Assembly: GCA_963698015.1 (NCBI GenBank)
Contig: OY969109.1
Span: 2,790,001-2,854,000 of the forward strand
Direction of reading: 5' to 3'
Length of the DNA: 64,000 nucleotides
Origin: VAXT01 sp963698015
GTDB taxonomy: Bacteria > Actinomycetota > Thermoleophilia > Gaiellales > Gaiellaceae
The position numbers were made by a program, and so were the translations under genes. Each line of letters begins with the position of its first letter. The first letter of the stretch is position 1. The notes under the pieces were generated by a model. That model ran no database searches. It saw only the letters and a list, made by a program, of their open reading frames with translations, and had not been told where the DNA came from. Positions 17,254-25,639 of this stretch are shown piece by piece.

Positions 17254-17347
17254 CGCTCCTCCTTCGCTCTGGGCCGTCTGGCCCAACTTTGGCACCTGTC
17301 ACCCAATGAACGGAGCCGTTCCTCCGTTCTCGACATCGCCGGCGGAG

Positions 17348-18625
17348 CTAGCGGCGACCGATGACGAGTGTGACCCGGAAGCCCTTCGGCTTGACCGCTC
17401 CCGCACGAGGCCTCTGCGCGATCACCCGGCGCCGTCGACCCGACCGCCCGCGGCGGATAACGCGGCCGACACGACAGCGACTCGACCGCAAGCGCGCCCT
17501 TGCGCGCCCGAGGGTGAGGCCGATCACGCGTGGGACGACGCACATCGTCGGCGGAGGCGGCTGTGGCGGAGGCGGCGGAGGCGGCGGAGGTGGAGGCGGA
17601 GGAGGTGGAGGCGGAGGCGGAGGCGGAGGAGGCGGAGGCGGAGGCGGCGGAGGCGGTGGTGGAGGAGGCGGCCCCAGGTTCACGCGCCCGATCGCGTTCC
17701 CGTACCCGGCGCAGTACCACATGTTCCCGTCCGGCCCCGCCGTAATCCCAAACGGATAGTCGCTCGTTGCAAGCCGTTCGGCGCCCACGGTGCCGTCAAC
17801 AGTGATCGTGCCGACGTCGAACGAGTCGTTCTCCGTAAACCACAGCGTGTCCCCGGACGGTGCGGCTGCGATCCCGGCGATCCCGAGGTTGCCGTCGACC
17901 GGATACTCAGTGACGTCACCCTGCATCGTGATCTTCCCGATGTGGCGGCCGGCGAGCTCCGTGAACCAGAGGTTCCCGTCGGGCCCGACGTTGATGTCCC
18001 AAGGGAGCGCGACGTCGGTGATGAGCGGGAACTCCGTCTGATCCCCGGGGTTCGCGGGATCGAGCCGGACGATGTTGTTCCCGATCTCTTCGGTGAACCA
18101 GATGTTGCCGTCCGGCCCGGTCGCGATGAACGTCGGGAATTGGCCGATTCCGCTCGGGTACTCGTCGATGGCACCGTTCGGATGGATGACGGCGACCTGG
18201 TCGACGGTCTCCTCCGTGAACCAGAGGTCGCCGTTCGGGAGCGCCGTGATGTCCCAGGGCTGCGCATCTGGGGTCGGGATGGGGTATTCCGTGATCGACC
18301 CGGACGTCGTGATCTTCCCGATCTGGTTCCCGAAGCGCTCGGTGAACCAGAGGTTGCCGTCGGCGCCGACCGTGATCCCGTAAGGCCCGCTCTCCTGCTC
18401 CTCGAGCGGGAACTCGGTGATCGTGCCACTTGGAGTGATCCGGCCGATCGTGCCGCGGTCGGACTCCGTAAACCAGAGATTTCCGTCAGGCCCTGCGACG
18501 ATCGTGTACGGGCGGCTGTCCGCGTGCGGGAGCGGGAACTCGGTGACGTCCGCCAGAGCCCCAGGCGCCAGGACCAACGCGAGGCCGGCGACTACGAGCG
18601 TCGAAGCAATCCACGGCTTGAGCAC
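17348..18625 (-). CDS. Secreted Vgb-like beta-propeller with polyproline linker and PASTA-like domain
   Basis: A 425-residue exported protein. After a signal peptide (residues 8-25) there are seven propeller repeats of about 42 residues with the core GPDGNLWFTE (last one GPDGNMWYC), typical of virginiamycin B lyase/streptogramin lyase-like and NHL-type propellers. A polyproline linker of roughly 40 residues (about 313-355) connects to a C-terminal domain (MCVVPRVIGLTLGRARARLR ending KGFRVTLVIG) with the pattern of PASTA domains that bind peptidoglycan. Lyase activity is unproven; anchoring of a binding propeller near the wall is a fair inference. GTG 18625 follows GGAAGGGAG. Confidence 0.82.
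   Translation of the reverse strand: MLKPWIASTLVVAGLALVLAPGALADVTEFPLPHADSRPYTIVAGPDGNLWFTESDRGTIGRITPSGTITEFPLEEQESGPYGITVGADGNLWFTERFGNQIGKITTSGSITEYPIPTPDAQPWDITALPNGDLWFTEETVDQVAVIHPNGAIDEYPSGIGQFPTFIATGPDGNIWFTEEIGNNIVRLDPANPGDQTEFPLITDVALPWDINVGPDGNLWFTELAGRHIGKITMQGDVTEYPVDGNLGIAGIAAAPSGDTLWFTENDSFDVGTITVDGTVGAERLATSDYPFGITAGPDGNMWYCAGYGNAIGRVNLGPPPPPPPPPPPPPPPPPPPPPPPPPPPPPPPPPPPPQPPPPTMCVVPRVIGLTLGRARARLRSSRCRVGRVIRRGRSGRRRRVIAQRPRAGAVKPKGFRVTLVIGRR
17550..17670. repeat. GGN/CCN repeat encoding a polyproline linker
   Basis: About 120 bp dominated by GGA and GGC triplets, read on the minus strand as prolines between the propeller and the PASTA-like domain. It is similar in size to the tract at 12158-12280 in another envelope gene. 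Length may vary by slippage or be misassembled. Confidence 0.9.
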
Positions 18626-18688
18626 AGAAACTCCCTTCCTGGCTGCTCGCGAATGTACTCCTCGTAGGCTCGAATTCCTAGTGCGGCG

Positions 18689-19985
18689 CTAAGTCTCGAC
18701 GCGGCCTCGGCGTGAGAGCGCGTCGATCGTCACCGCCGCCAGCAGCACCAGCGCCGTGACCATGTACTTCGACGCGGCCGTGAAGCCCATCAGGCCCATG
18801 CCGTTGTCGATGCCCGCGATCACGATCCCACCGAGCACGCCGTGGATCGCCTTCCCCCGGCCTCCGAACAGGCTCGTGCCGCCGATCACCGCGGCCGCGA
18901 CTGCGTAGAGGACGAGCGTGCCGCCGTCGATCGACGTCGAGATCGACCGGAGCCGCGACGCGTAGACGATGCCCGCGATCCCAGCCGTGAGGCTGCACAA
19001 CATGAACGCGATCGTCCGGATCTTCGCCAGGCTCACTCCGGCCCGGCGCGCAGCCTCGGCGTTGCCGCCGATCGCGTACAGGTAGCGGCCGAGCTGCGTG
19101 CGGCCGAGCAGGACCGTCCACAGGACGAGCACGCCGACCACGAGGAGCACGACCCACGGCACACCGCGAATCGGCGCGAAGATTCCGCGGTCGTGGTTGC
19201 AGAGCAGGACGAGGGCGACGCCGCCTGCCAGCGCGCCGCCGATCTTCAGGAGCGTCACCGTCGGCGGCGGGGCGACGAGCCCTGCACGGCGCCGCTTCGA
19301 ATCTCGCCGCCAGAGCGTCAAGCCGAACACCCCGACGAGGACGAGCATCAGGATCCAGCCCGCGAGCGGGCTGATGTTCGCGCTCGCGATGTTGTTGATC
19401 GTGTCGTCCTGGATCGGGATCGTCCCGCCGTTGCCGAGGATCTTGAGGAGCACGCCCTGCCAGAAGAGGAGGCCCGCAAGCGTGACCACGAAGGAGGGCA
19501 GGCCGATCCTCGTGATGATCGTGCCCTGGAGAATCCCGATCCCGGCGCACGCGAGTAGTGCGGCCGGGATCGCGCGCCCACCACGGCCAGCCGTGAGCCG
19601 GGCTCGCGAGGTCGGCCATGATCACGCCGCCGAGGCCGGCGACGAACCCGACCGAGAGGTCGATCTCGCCGAGCAGCAGGACGAAGACCTCGCCCATCGC
19701 CAGCAGGCTGAAGACGGCAGCCTGGACGAGCAGGTTGACGAGGTTGCCGGCGGTCAGGAACTTCGAGTCGAGGGACTCGAAGAGGATCGAGATCAGGATC
19801 AGTCCCGCGATGACCGGCAGGACTCCGCTCTCGCCGGCCTTGATCCTCGCGAGCGAGGCTCTGAAGTACTCACCGACGGAATCGGCGGTGATCTCGGCCG
19901 GAACCGCGAGCTCGGCCTGGCGAGCCGCGTTCTCCGTTTGAACGTCCGGCTCGGGCTGTCCGACCGTCTCGTCGACTTTGGCCAT
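18689..19985 (-). CDS. Sugar ABC transporter permease (XylH/RbsC type), frameshifted
   Basis: A BPD_transp_2 permease of about 431 residues once one base is removed. The N-terminal frame (ATG 19985) gives a cytoplasmic leader and helices (LPVIAGLILISILFESLDSK and LLLGEIDLSVGFVAGLGGVI, the family EIDLSVG motif) up to AHGWPWWA. The C-terminal frame continues with IPAALLACAGIGILQGTIIT and GLLFWQG and ends at 18689. The switch lies in the GCGCGCG run at 19571-19578, where one extra base is present; all conserved parts are intact otherwise. It is the membrane channel of the operon with the ATPase and binding protein. The ATG overlaps the ATPase stop (TGATG). Confidence 0.85.
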
Positions 19986-20770
19986 CAGGCGCCGTCTCCG
20001 TTCTTGGCGAGCCGCTCCGAGGCGCCCGTCGTCATCAGATCGACCGCGATCTGCCGGTCGAGCTCCGACGCCGGGCGCTGCGCGACGACGCGGCCGAGGT
20101 AGAGCACGATGATCCGGTCGGCGACCTCGAAGACGTCGTTCATGTTGTGCGACACGAAGAGCGCCGCGTGCCCCTGCTCGGCGAGGCGGCGCGTGAGGTC
20201 GAGCACCATCCGCGTCTGCGCGACGCCGAGCGCCGCCGTCGGCTCGTCCATGATCACGAGCTTTGCGTCCCAGAGCACGGCCTTCGCGATCGCCACCGAC
20301 TGCCGCTGACCGCCCGAGAGCGAGGCAACCGGTTGGCGGATCGAGCGGACGGTCGTCACCGCGAGGCTAGCGAGCGTCTCAGCAGCTGATTTCTCCATCG
20401 CTTCCTCGTCCAGGAAGACGCGTCCGTTCACGCGCTCCCGCCCGAGGAACATGTTTTGCACGATGTCCAGGTTGTTACATAGGGCGAGATCCTGGTAGAC
20501 GGTCTCGATGCCCAGCGCGGCGGCCTCGCGGGGCGTACGAATCCGGACCGGCTTTCCGTCCCAGAAGATCTGGCCGTGTTCCGGAGCATGGATCCCGGCG
20601 ATGCACTTGATCATCACCGACTTGCCAGCGCCGTTGTCGCCGATGAGCGCGGTCACCTCACCCGCCGGGAGGTCGAGATCGACGTCCGAGAGCGCCTGCA
20701 CCGGCCCGAAGTTCTTCGAGACGCCTTTGAGGCGAAGGAGAGGCTCGGCCCCGTTCCCGCTGGTCGTCAT
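19985..20770 (-). CDS. Sugar ABC transporter ATP-binding protein (single ABC domain)
   Basis: A 261-residue ATPase with Walker A GDNGAGKS (about 43-50), Q-loop VYQDLAL, signature LSGGQRQ, Walker B LVIMDEPTAAL and switch histidine FVSHNMNDV. It is a single-domain version of the FrcA/XylG type, not the fused double-ABC seen in RbsA/MglA, so it must act as a homodimer. With the XylF-like binding protein and permease it forms a sugar importer. Its stop overlaps the permease start; the binding-protein gene lies 78 nt upstream. Confidence 0.92.
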   Translation of the reverse strand: MTTSGNGAEPLLRLKGVSKNFGPVQALSDVDLDLPAGEVTALIGDNGAGKSVMIKCIAGIHAPEHGQIFWDGKPVRIRTPREAAALGIETVYQDLALCNNLDIVQNMFLGRERVNGRVFLDEEAMEKSAAETLASLAVTTVRSIRQPVASLSGGQRQSVAIAKAVLWDAKLVIMDEPTAALGVAQTRMVLDLTRRLAEQGHAALFVSHNMNDVFEVADRIIVLYLGRVVAQRPASELDRQIAVDLMTTGASERLAKNGDGA

Positions 20771-20848
20771 CGAGTCCCTTCTGCCGGATTACGACCCGCC
20801 GGTGCGCTGGGCCCCGCCCGAGGAGGGCGAGGCCCAGCCCAGCTCGGC

Positions 20849-22060
20849 CTACTGGATTCCTGCCGCCTTGCACGCGCTGGCTAACTTGCCGGCGCAGAGA
20901 TCGGAGACCTTGATCGCACCGTCCTTGACGACGGTGTCGTTCATGTTCTCCTTCGTCACCCAGATGGGCTTCGTGTAGACGGACTTGATGTCCGCGTTCA
21001 GCTCCGTGTCCTTCGTCGTCGCGTTCACGAGCGACGAGGGCGGCGTCTTGTCCGCCCGGAGGAAGAGCGCGAGCGCCGCGGCCGCCTGTGCCTCGAGGTA
21101 GATCGGCTTGTAGACGGTTCCGCACTGGTAGCCCTTGAGGATGTTCTGGAGGCCCGACGGCGACGCGTCCTGACCGGTGGTCGGGAACTTGTTCGCCGGG
21201 ACCTTGTTCTTCAAGAGCACAGCGATGATCGCGTTCGCGTTGTCGTCGTTCGGCGTCACGACCGCGTTGATGTTCGGGTGGGCCGTGTACTGCTGCTCGA
21301 ACGTCGTGGCCGCGGTTGGCGGATCCCAGGTGCCTGGCGGGGCGCCGACCTTCACGTACGAGCCATCGTCGAAGTGCGACTTCAGCACGCCGTCGTAGCC
21401 CTGCGCGAAGAGCTTCGCGTTGTTGTCCTTCGGGTCGCCGCTCATCACGAGGATGTTCGGCTTGCTGACGCCCCAGGCGCCGATGCAGTCGACCTCGCCC
21501 TGACCGATCAGCTTCCCGACCTCGACGTTGTCGAAGCTGACGTAGTAGCGATCCTTCGGGCCGCCGGTGACGAGGCGGTCGTAGTCGATCACCTTCACGC
21601 CCTTCGACAAGGCGTTCGACTCGATGGCCGCTCCCGATCCCGGATCGAGGGGATCGACCAGGAGCACTGACGCGCCGGCGGTGATGTCCGCCTCGGCCTG
21701 CTGCTGCATCGTGCTGGTGCTGCCGTGAGCGTTGTCGATCTTGAACTGGTCGGAAGAGAGCCCAGCGGTCTCGAAGGCTTTCTTCAGGTACGGCGCGTCG
21801 TACTGGACGTAGCGCGCCGACGTCGTGGTGTCGGGGAGCAGGACCCCGATCATTCCCTTGCCTTCACTAGCAAGGTCCTTGAGCTTGGCCATCTCCGAGA
21901 AGTCCGCCGTCAACGCACTTGCGTCGATCTGCGGAGTGCCTGACGTCCCCGTGGTCGTGCTGCTGCTTTCGTTCGAGCTCGATCCGCCGCACGCGGCGAC
22001 CACAAAGAGCGCCGTGAGCACGAGGCCCACGATCGCGAGTCCTCTCCACGCTGAGCGCAT
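20849..22060 (-). CDS. Sugar ABC transporter substrate-binding lipoprotein (XylF-like)
   Basis: A 403-residue periplasmic-binding-protein type 1 lipoprotein. The lipobox is VVAACGG (Cys about residue 24) followed by a Ser/Thr linker. Conserved XylF-like segments are GVLLPDTTTSARYVQYDAPY, VLLVDPLDPGSGAAIESNAL, KVIDYDRLV, YYVSFDNVEVGKLIGQG and a final GQDASPSGLQNILKGYQCGT. The likely ligand is a pentose or related sugar such as xylose; the exact sugar is unknown. ATG 22060 follows GGGAGGAAGT. It is the first gene of the operon binding protein, ATPase, permease. Confidence 0.92.
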   Translation of the reverse strand: MRSAWRGLAIVGLVLTALFVVAACGGSSSNESSSTTTGTSGTPQIDASALTADFSEMAKLKDLASEGKGMIGVLLPDTTTSARYVQYDAPYLKKAFETAGLSSDQFKIDNAHGSTSTMQQQAEADITAGASVLLVDPLDPGSGAAIESNALSKGVKVIDYDRLVTGGPKDRYYVSFDNVEVGKLIGQGEVDCIGAWGVSKPNILVMSGDPKDNNAKLFAQGYDGVLKSHFDDGSYVKVGAPPGTWDPPTAATTFEQQYTAHPNINAVVTPNDDNANAIIAVLLKNKVPANKFPTTGQDASPSGLQNILKGYQCGTVYKPIYLEAQAAAALALFLRADKTPPSSLVNATTKDTELNADIKSVYTKPIWVTKENMNDTVVKDGAIKVSDLCAGKLASACKAAGIQ

Positions 22061-22118
22061 ACTTCCTCCCTCTTTAGCTCTCTGGCGCAATTACGGCCAA
22101 GGATACTCCCGCGCGCTC

Positions 22119-22700
22119 CTAGCCGTCTCGTGCCTCGGCGACCGCCGCTCGGATCAGTGCGGCGCCGTCGGATGCGACCGCGTCGCCGTGCGGGACGATC
22201 ACACGTTCGATCGGGAGGTCGGCGATGGCCTCGAGCGACGGGAGCAGGCGCTCGGGATCAGCCTCGTCGACGAAGACGTGCAGCCTGCCGACGGTTCCGC
22301 TGAGGACATCGCCGGTGACGAGCGTCGAGTGCTCGCGGATGAAGAACGCGACCTGCTGCGGCTCGCCGTCGAGCTCGATCGCCTCGATGCCCGGTGGCAG
22401 CTCGTCGGTCGTGGCGGGGTTGGGAATCTTTCGCCAGACGGCGCTCGGGGGCGTCCAGACCGACGCGCCGAAGCGCTCGGCGAAGTCGGCGGTGCCCCGG
22501 TAGTGCGCTCCCTGCGTCAGCAGTACGCGCACCGGCTTCCCGTGCGGGTCGAACTCCGGCGGGAGGAACGGGTCGATGAGCGCGACCTCGTCCTCCGTCA
22601 CGTAGCGCACGACCGGCACCTCCTGAGGCCAGTCCTCGGTCGGCTCCCAGTCGGGGTGCGGCGACATCCACCAGGAGAGCTCCCCCACGCGCGAAGACAA
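22119..22700 (-). CDS. MBL-fold-like protein lacking the metal motif
   Basis: A 193-residue protein whose layout resembles metallo-beta-lactamase-fold hydrolases: an early strand pair EVALIDPFLPPEF, a helix after LLTQGAHYRGTADFAERFG, a STLVTGDVL strand and a terminal ERVIVPHGD (the last His/Asp pair of the fold). The HxHxDH zinc motif is missing: its place is taken by TQGAHYRGTADF. It may be a degenerate member or have a reduced metal site. It is divergent from the holin-like gene with 47 nt between starts. Function not assigned. Confidence 0.6.
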   Translation of the reverse strand: MSSRVGELSWWMSPHPDWEPTEDWPQEVPVVRYVTEDEVALIDPFLPPEFDPHGKPVRVLLTQGAHYRGTADFAERFGASVWTPPSAVWRKIPNPATTDELPPGIEAIELDGEPQQVAFFIREHSTLVTGDVLSGTVGRLHVFVDEADPERLLPSLEAIADLPIERVIVPHGDAVASDGAALIRAAVAEARDG

Positions 22701-22747
22701 GTGCGGACCGTCGCGCTAGACTCGCTCCCGAGCCGAGGGGGTGGCCC

Positions 22748-23437
22748 GTGGAAGTCGACGGTGCGAGTCAAGGCACGAAATCGGCCGCCGCTTCGCCGGA
22801 GGAGGACGAGACTCGGGACTCGGTGACCGAGCTGCTCGAGCAGCTCGCCCGTGAAATGACCGCGCTCGTCTTCTACGAGGCGCGGCTCTCCGCCTCGCGC
22901 AACAGGCCGAGGGTGCTGCGAGCGGCTCGCGACGTCGGCGCTGGGCTGGCAGTCGCTCTCGCGTTGGTCACAGGCTTCGCCCTCCTGAACGCAGCGGTCG
23001 TGCTCGGGCTGGCCACCGCGATGTCCGCCTGGGCCGCGGCCCTAGTGCTCGCCTTGGTCTGGTCTGCGATCGGCGGAGTGCTCGCCCTCTTCCTGCTGGC
23101 ACGCGCCAGAGGCGCCGCGGAGTGGAGCGTGGAGGACGCCGAACAGGCGCGGGCGGAAGCCGAGCAGGCTGTGCGGGACACCCTAGAGCGCCTGGCGCCG
23201 GCGATCACCGCGGAGATCGCCCTGGCAGCCGTTCCGATGGCGGGCGACATGGCGAGCGGTGTCGTCGAGGCCGGCGAGGAGCTCATGGACAGCGCCGACG
23301 AGATCATGGACACGCTCGCCGAGGAGGTGCCCGGCGGCGGCGTCGTCAACCAGATCTGGGACGTCGTGCTGATTCCCGGGCGCCTCGGCGTGAGGGTCGC
23401 GACGACGGTCCTCAGACGAACCGACTCCAGCAGCTGA
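22748..23437 (+). CDS. Phage-holin-like (Actinobacterial Holin-X type) membrane protein
   Basis: A 229-residue protein with the Holin-X/phage_holin_3_6 layout: an acidic N-terminus containing TELLEQLAREMTALVFYEAR, two adjacent hydrophobic helices (AGLAVALALVTGFALLNAAV and ALVLALVWSAIGGVLALFLL) and a long amphipathic C-terminal part rich in Glu and Ala (DAEQARAEAEQAVRDTLERL). Despite the name this is a common chromosomal envelope protein in Actinobacteria with no phage genes around. GTG 22748 is the start. Function is not established. Confidence 0.75.
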   Translation: MEVDGASQGTKSAAASPEEDETRDSVTELLEQLAREMTALVFYEARLSASRNRPRVLRAARDVGAGLAVALALVTGFALLNAAVVLGLATAMSAWAAALVLALVWSAIGGVLALFLLARARGAAEWSVEDAEQARAEAEQAVRDTLERLAPAITAEIALAAVPMAGDMASGVVEAGEELMDSADEIMDTLAEEVPGGGVVNQIWDVVLIPGRLGVRVATTVLRRTDSSS

Positions 23438-23497
23438 AACGGACGGGTCGGTCTCGGCCATCTTGCGCCGAAGGAGCCATGTGACGACGATCTGGCG

Positions 23498-23635
23498 GTG
23501 AGCGTCGCCGAGCCGGAGCCGCTGATCTCGCGTGAGGAGGTCGTGGCTATGCTCGTCAACATCGCCGATATCGCGGCCGAAGCGTGGTTGATCCGGCATC
23601 TCCTGGAGGAGGACGGTGAAGAGGAAGCGGAGTAA
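23498..23635 (+). CDS. Small acidic ORF, 45 aa
   Basis: Starts with GTG at 23498: an acidic peptide with a central hydrophobic amphipathic helix (VVAMLVNIADIAAEAWLIRH) and a Glu-rich end (LLEEDGEEEAE). The binding site is weak. The stop TAA overlaps the next small gene by 20 nt, which has its own strong GGAGGA site inside this one. Codon use is GC3-rich like its neighbours. Not recognised; coding status is inferred from the overlap, composition and position. Confidence 0.5.
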   Translation: MSVAEPEPLISREEVVAMLVNIADIAAEAWLIRHLLEEDGEEEAE

Positions 23636-23765
23636 AGAGGAGATCGAGCGCCTCCGCCGCGCAGCCCGGAACCAACCGAACGTCCGCCGCCTTCGCGAGC
23701 TCGCCGAACGCGCCCAGGCCGAGCTCAATCAGCGCAAGCGCGACGAAACCGGGTCAGAGGCTTAG
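23616..23765 (+). CDS. Small basic ORF, 49 aa
   Basis: GTG 23616 is preceded by CTGGAGGAGGAC, an almost ideal binding site. The peptide is strongly basic and helical (KRKRSKEEIERLRRAARNQP, then RELAERAQAELNQRKRD). With the acidic 45-residue peptide just upstream it forms an overlapping acidic/basic pair, which could be a two-peptide complex; this is inference. Its stop lies 24 nt before the stop of the opposing arrestin-like gene. Confidence 0.55.
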   Translation: MKRKRSKEEIERLRRAARNQPNVRRLRELAERAQAELNQRKRDETGSEA

Positions 23766-23789
23766 CGGTATGCGCTCTCGTATCGGGCC

Positions 23790-24158
23790 CTAGTCCTCTC
23801 GGAGCGCGGGCTCGATCTCTATGCGGCGGCGCTCGTACGTATCCCGGCCGAGCTCGTCCGACTTGACGTTGACCTCCCAGTAGAGCTCGCCGTGCTCGGA
23901 CTTGTAGCTCGGGAGGGCGTCCTCCGGAAGAAGCAGCTCGAACTCGAATGACATCCCAGTCGCCAGGTCGCCTTCGTGGAGCACCCCGCTCGAGATGCTG
24001 TTCGGTACCTCCAGGTAGTCGTCGGTCTGCTCCTTGTACTGGAGCATCGCCTCGAGGGAGCGAGAGCGGCCGCCCTCGCGAACTTCGACCGTTCCCCGGA
24101 CCGTCTCGCCGGGCGCGCAGCGCTCGCTCTCGAGCTGCAGCTGAATCCGGGGACTCAC
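23790..24158 (-). CDS. Arrestin-like domain protein (second of a pair)
   Basis: A 122-residue all-beta protein starting at GTG 24158, which overlaps the upstream stop (GTGA). The sequence pattern IQLQLESERCAPGETVRGTV at the N-terminus, a central MSFEFELLLPEDALPSY strand and GELYWEVNVKSDELGRD resembles arrestin-N/SpoOM-like sandwiches. No signal peptide or membrane helix. It is always read together with the upstream membrane-anchored gene, which has a related IPIPPEAPFSYAGSCLSFKW segment; the two may form a complex or be one protein split in two. Confidence 0.6.
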   Translation of the reverse strand: MSPRIQLQLESERCAPGETVRGTVEVREGGRSRSLEAMLQYKEQTDDYLEVPNSISSGVLHEGDLATGMSFEFELLLPEDALPSYKSEHGELYWEVNVKSDELGRDTYERRRIEIEPALRED

Positions 24159-24676
24159 GGGAGAACCGAGATCTCGCTCCGGGCCTGTGCATCGACGTGC
24201 CTGGCTCTGCGCCCGCGGGCCGCTACCTCCCATTTGAAGGAGAGGCAGCTCCCCGCGTATGAGAACGGCGCCTCGGGCGGAATCGGAATTCGAACGCTCT
24301 GCACGCCGAGAATGGTCTCAACTGGTTGCCAAGCTTCGTGAGCGATCGCGGTGCGGGTTTCGCGGCTAGTGCTGGATCCGTATTGGCTGGTGCTGTCGCT
24401 CGTGCTCGAGACTTCCACGTCGTAGGACTCGGTGCAGACGAGTCCGACGTCGACCTCTCCGAGCCCCTCGGTGCTGGAGATTGTGACCAGTGCCTCCACG
24501 TCCCCGCCGCGGCGCGCTCGTTGTTCGCTTATGCCGACCTGGAGCCCAAGTTCGCCCGCGAGCCGCCGCCTGCGTCGACGGAGCAAGACTCGACTCATGT
24601 GAAAACCACCCCAAAAGACCATCCACCCGACAGCACCGATCAAGAAGAGCGTGCCCCATCCGATGGAGGTCAACAC
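24155..24676 (-). CDS. Membrane-anchored arrestin-like protein (first of a pair)
   Basis: A 173-residue protein with an N-terminal transmembrane helix (WGTLFLIGAVGWMVFWGGF) and basic stop-transfer (LLRRRRRRL), then a beta domain with VEALVTISSTEGLGEVDVGL and RIPIPPEAPFSYAGSCLSFK near the end. The latter matches the LLPEDALPSYKSEHGELYW segment of the overlapping downstream gene, suggesting duplicated halves of one arrestin-like fold. Start GTG 24676. Family function unknown. Confidence 0.6.
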   Translation of the reverse strand: MLTSIGWGTLFLIGAVGWMVFWGGFHMSRVLLRRRRRRLAGELGLQVGISEQRARRGGDVEALVTISSTEGLGEVDVGLVCTESYDVEVSSTSDSTSQYGSSTSRETRTAIAHEAWQPVETILGVQSVRIPIPPEAPFSYAGSCLSFKWEVAARGRRARHVDAQARSEISVLP

Positions 24677-24763
24677 CGCCCGACTCTACCGACTGGGTAG
24701 GTAGCGCGGCCTTTGGCCGGTTCGACTTGACCCGCTGCGATCATCCGGTGTAAGACCGAGTTC

Positions 24764-25456
24764 ATGCGGGTGATGGTCGCCATCGTGGTGGTCGCCCTCG
24801 CTGTAAGCGTTTCCTGCGGTGGGAAAGGAGGCGGAAACAGTGAGGGAACCTCCGCGAAGAACGCGATCGAGGCAAAGGCTCAACAGCGTGCAGAGTCGAT
24901 CATCCTCAAGCTCAGCGACTTCCCGCACGGCTGGCAAGCGATTCCAGCAAGGAAGGAAGACCCGGGCGGGGAGCAGTTCCGTCGCTGCATCGGAGTTGAC
25001 GACTCAGCTCTCACCATCCTAGGGAACGCGACTTCAGCCAACTTCGCGAGGGGAGAAGGTACAGAGGCGTCATCGAACGCCCGTGTGCTCAAAGACGACG
25101 CGCAAGCCAAGGACGCATTCGAAGCGCTCTCAAAAGGCATGGCAAGCGCTCGCGACTGTGTTCAGACGCTGCTTCCGCCTCTCGGCAAGAACTTCAAGCT
25201 CGCCAAGGTCGAAGTGGGAAAGCTCCGCATCAACCCGTCTGGTGTCGACGAGGCCACGGCATGGCAGATCGCGATCCCGGTTAGGGCCATCGCAGGTCCG
25301 CAAAAGGGTGACTTGACCACCGGCTATGTGGACGTGGTGTATCTCCGGAAGGCAGACATGCTCGTAAGGATGAAAACCGCCAACGTGCTGATCCCGTTTG
25401 ATTCAGAACTGCGGGCCAAGCTTCTCCAAGCGGTCGCAGGTCGAATGTCCGAATAG
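24764..25456 (+). CDS. Putative lipoprotein, unknown
   Basis: A 230-residue protein with a short signal peptide and lipobox AVSVSCGG (Cys about residue 18), then a Gly/Ser/Asn linker and a soluble domain containing ILKLSDFPHGWQAIPA, FRRCIGVDDSALTILGNATS and ARDCVQTLLPPLGKNFKLAK (two cysteines likely paired). The pattern resembles actinobacterial sensor/lipoprotein domains of unknown role. GC at the third position is lower than in flanking genes. ATG 24764; the gene is probably monocistronic and ends before two tandem hairpins. Confidence 0.6.
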   Translation: MRVMVAIVVVALAVSVSCGGKGGGNSEGTSAKNAIEAKAQQRAESIILKLSDFPHGWQAIPARKEDPGGEQFRRCIGVDDSALTILGNATSANFARGEGTEASSNARVLKDDAQAKDAFEALSKGMASARDCVQTLLPPLGKNFKLAKVEVGKLRINPSGVDEATAWQIAIPVRAIAGPQKGDLTTGYVDVVYLRKADMLVRMKTANVLIPFDSELRAKLLQAVAGRMSE

Positions 25457-25568
25457 GGACGTCCTGGAAGCTGATTTGGCGGAGCGGTGGGTTTATACAG
25501 AGTGCTCGCGAGCATTTGTGGACGGTGTAGGAGCCGCGCTCGCCAAAAAAGCGACGGACGAGCTTGAA

Positions 25569-25628
25569 GGCTGATCTGGAATCAGCCTGGTGCACCTTCG
25601 TGCGGCGCTTCAGGACGAAGCGCCGCAC
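25569..25628. terminator. Two tandem hairpins between convergent genes
   Basis: Hairpin 1 at 25569-25587 has 7-bp arms GGCTGAT/ATCAGCC with loop CTGGA. Hairpin 2 at 25600-25628 has perfect 12-bp arms GTGCGGCGCTTC/GAAGCGCCGCAC with loop AGGAC. They lie between the stops of the genes ending at 25456 (plus) and 25640 (minus), so they probably act as a bidirectional terminator. No clear T-tract follows either arm. Confidence 0.7.
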
Positions 25629-25639
25629 GGTTGAGAGGC

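Noticed and set aside
17198..18667. Long Arg-rich plus-strand frame opposite the propeller gene
   Set aside because: GC-rich antisense frame without a plausible start or domain.
22748..23437. Prophage hint from the holin-like gene
   Set aside because: No other phage genes nearby; Holin-X proteins are ordinary chromosomal genes in Actinobacteria.
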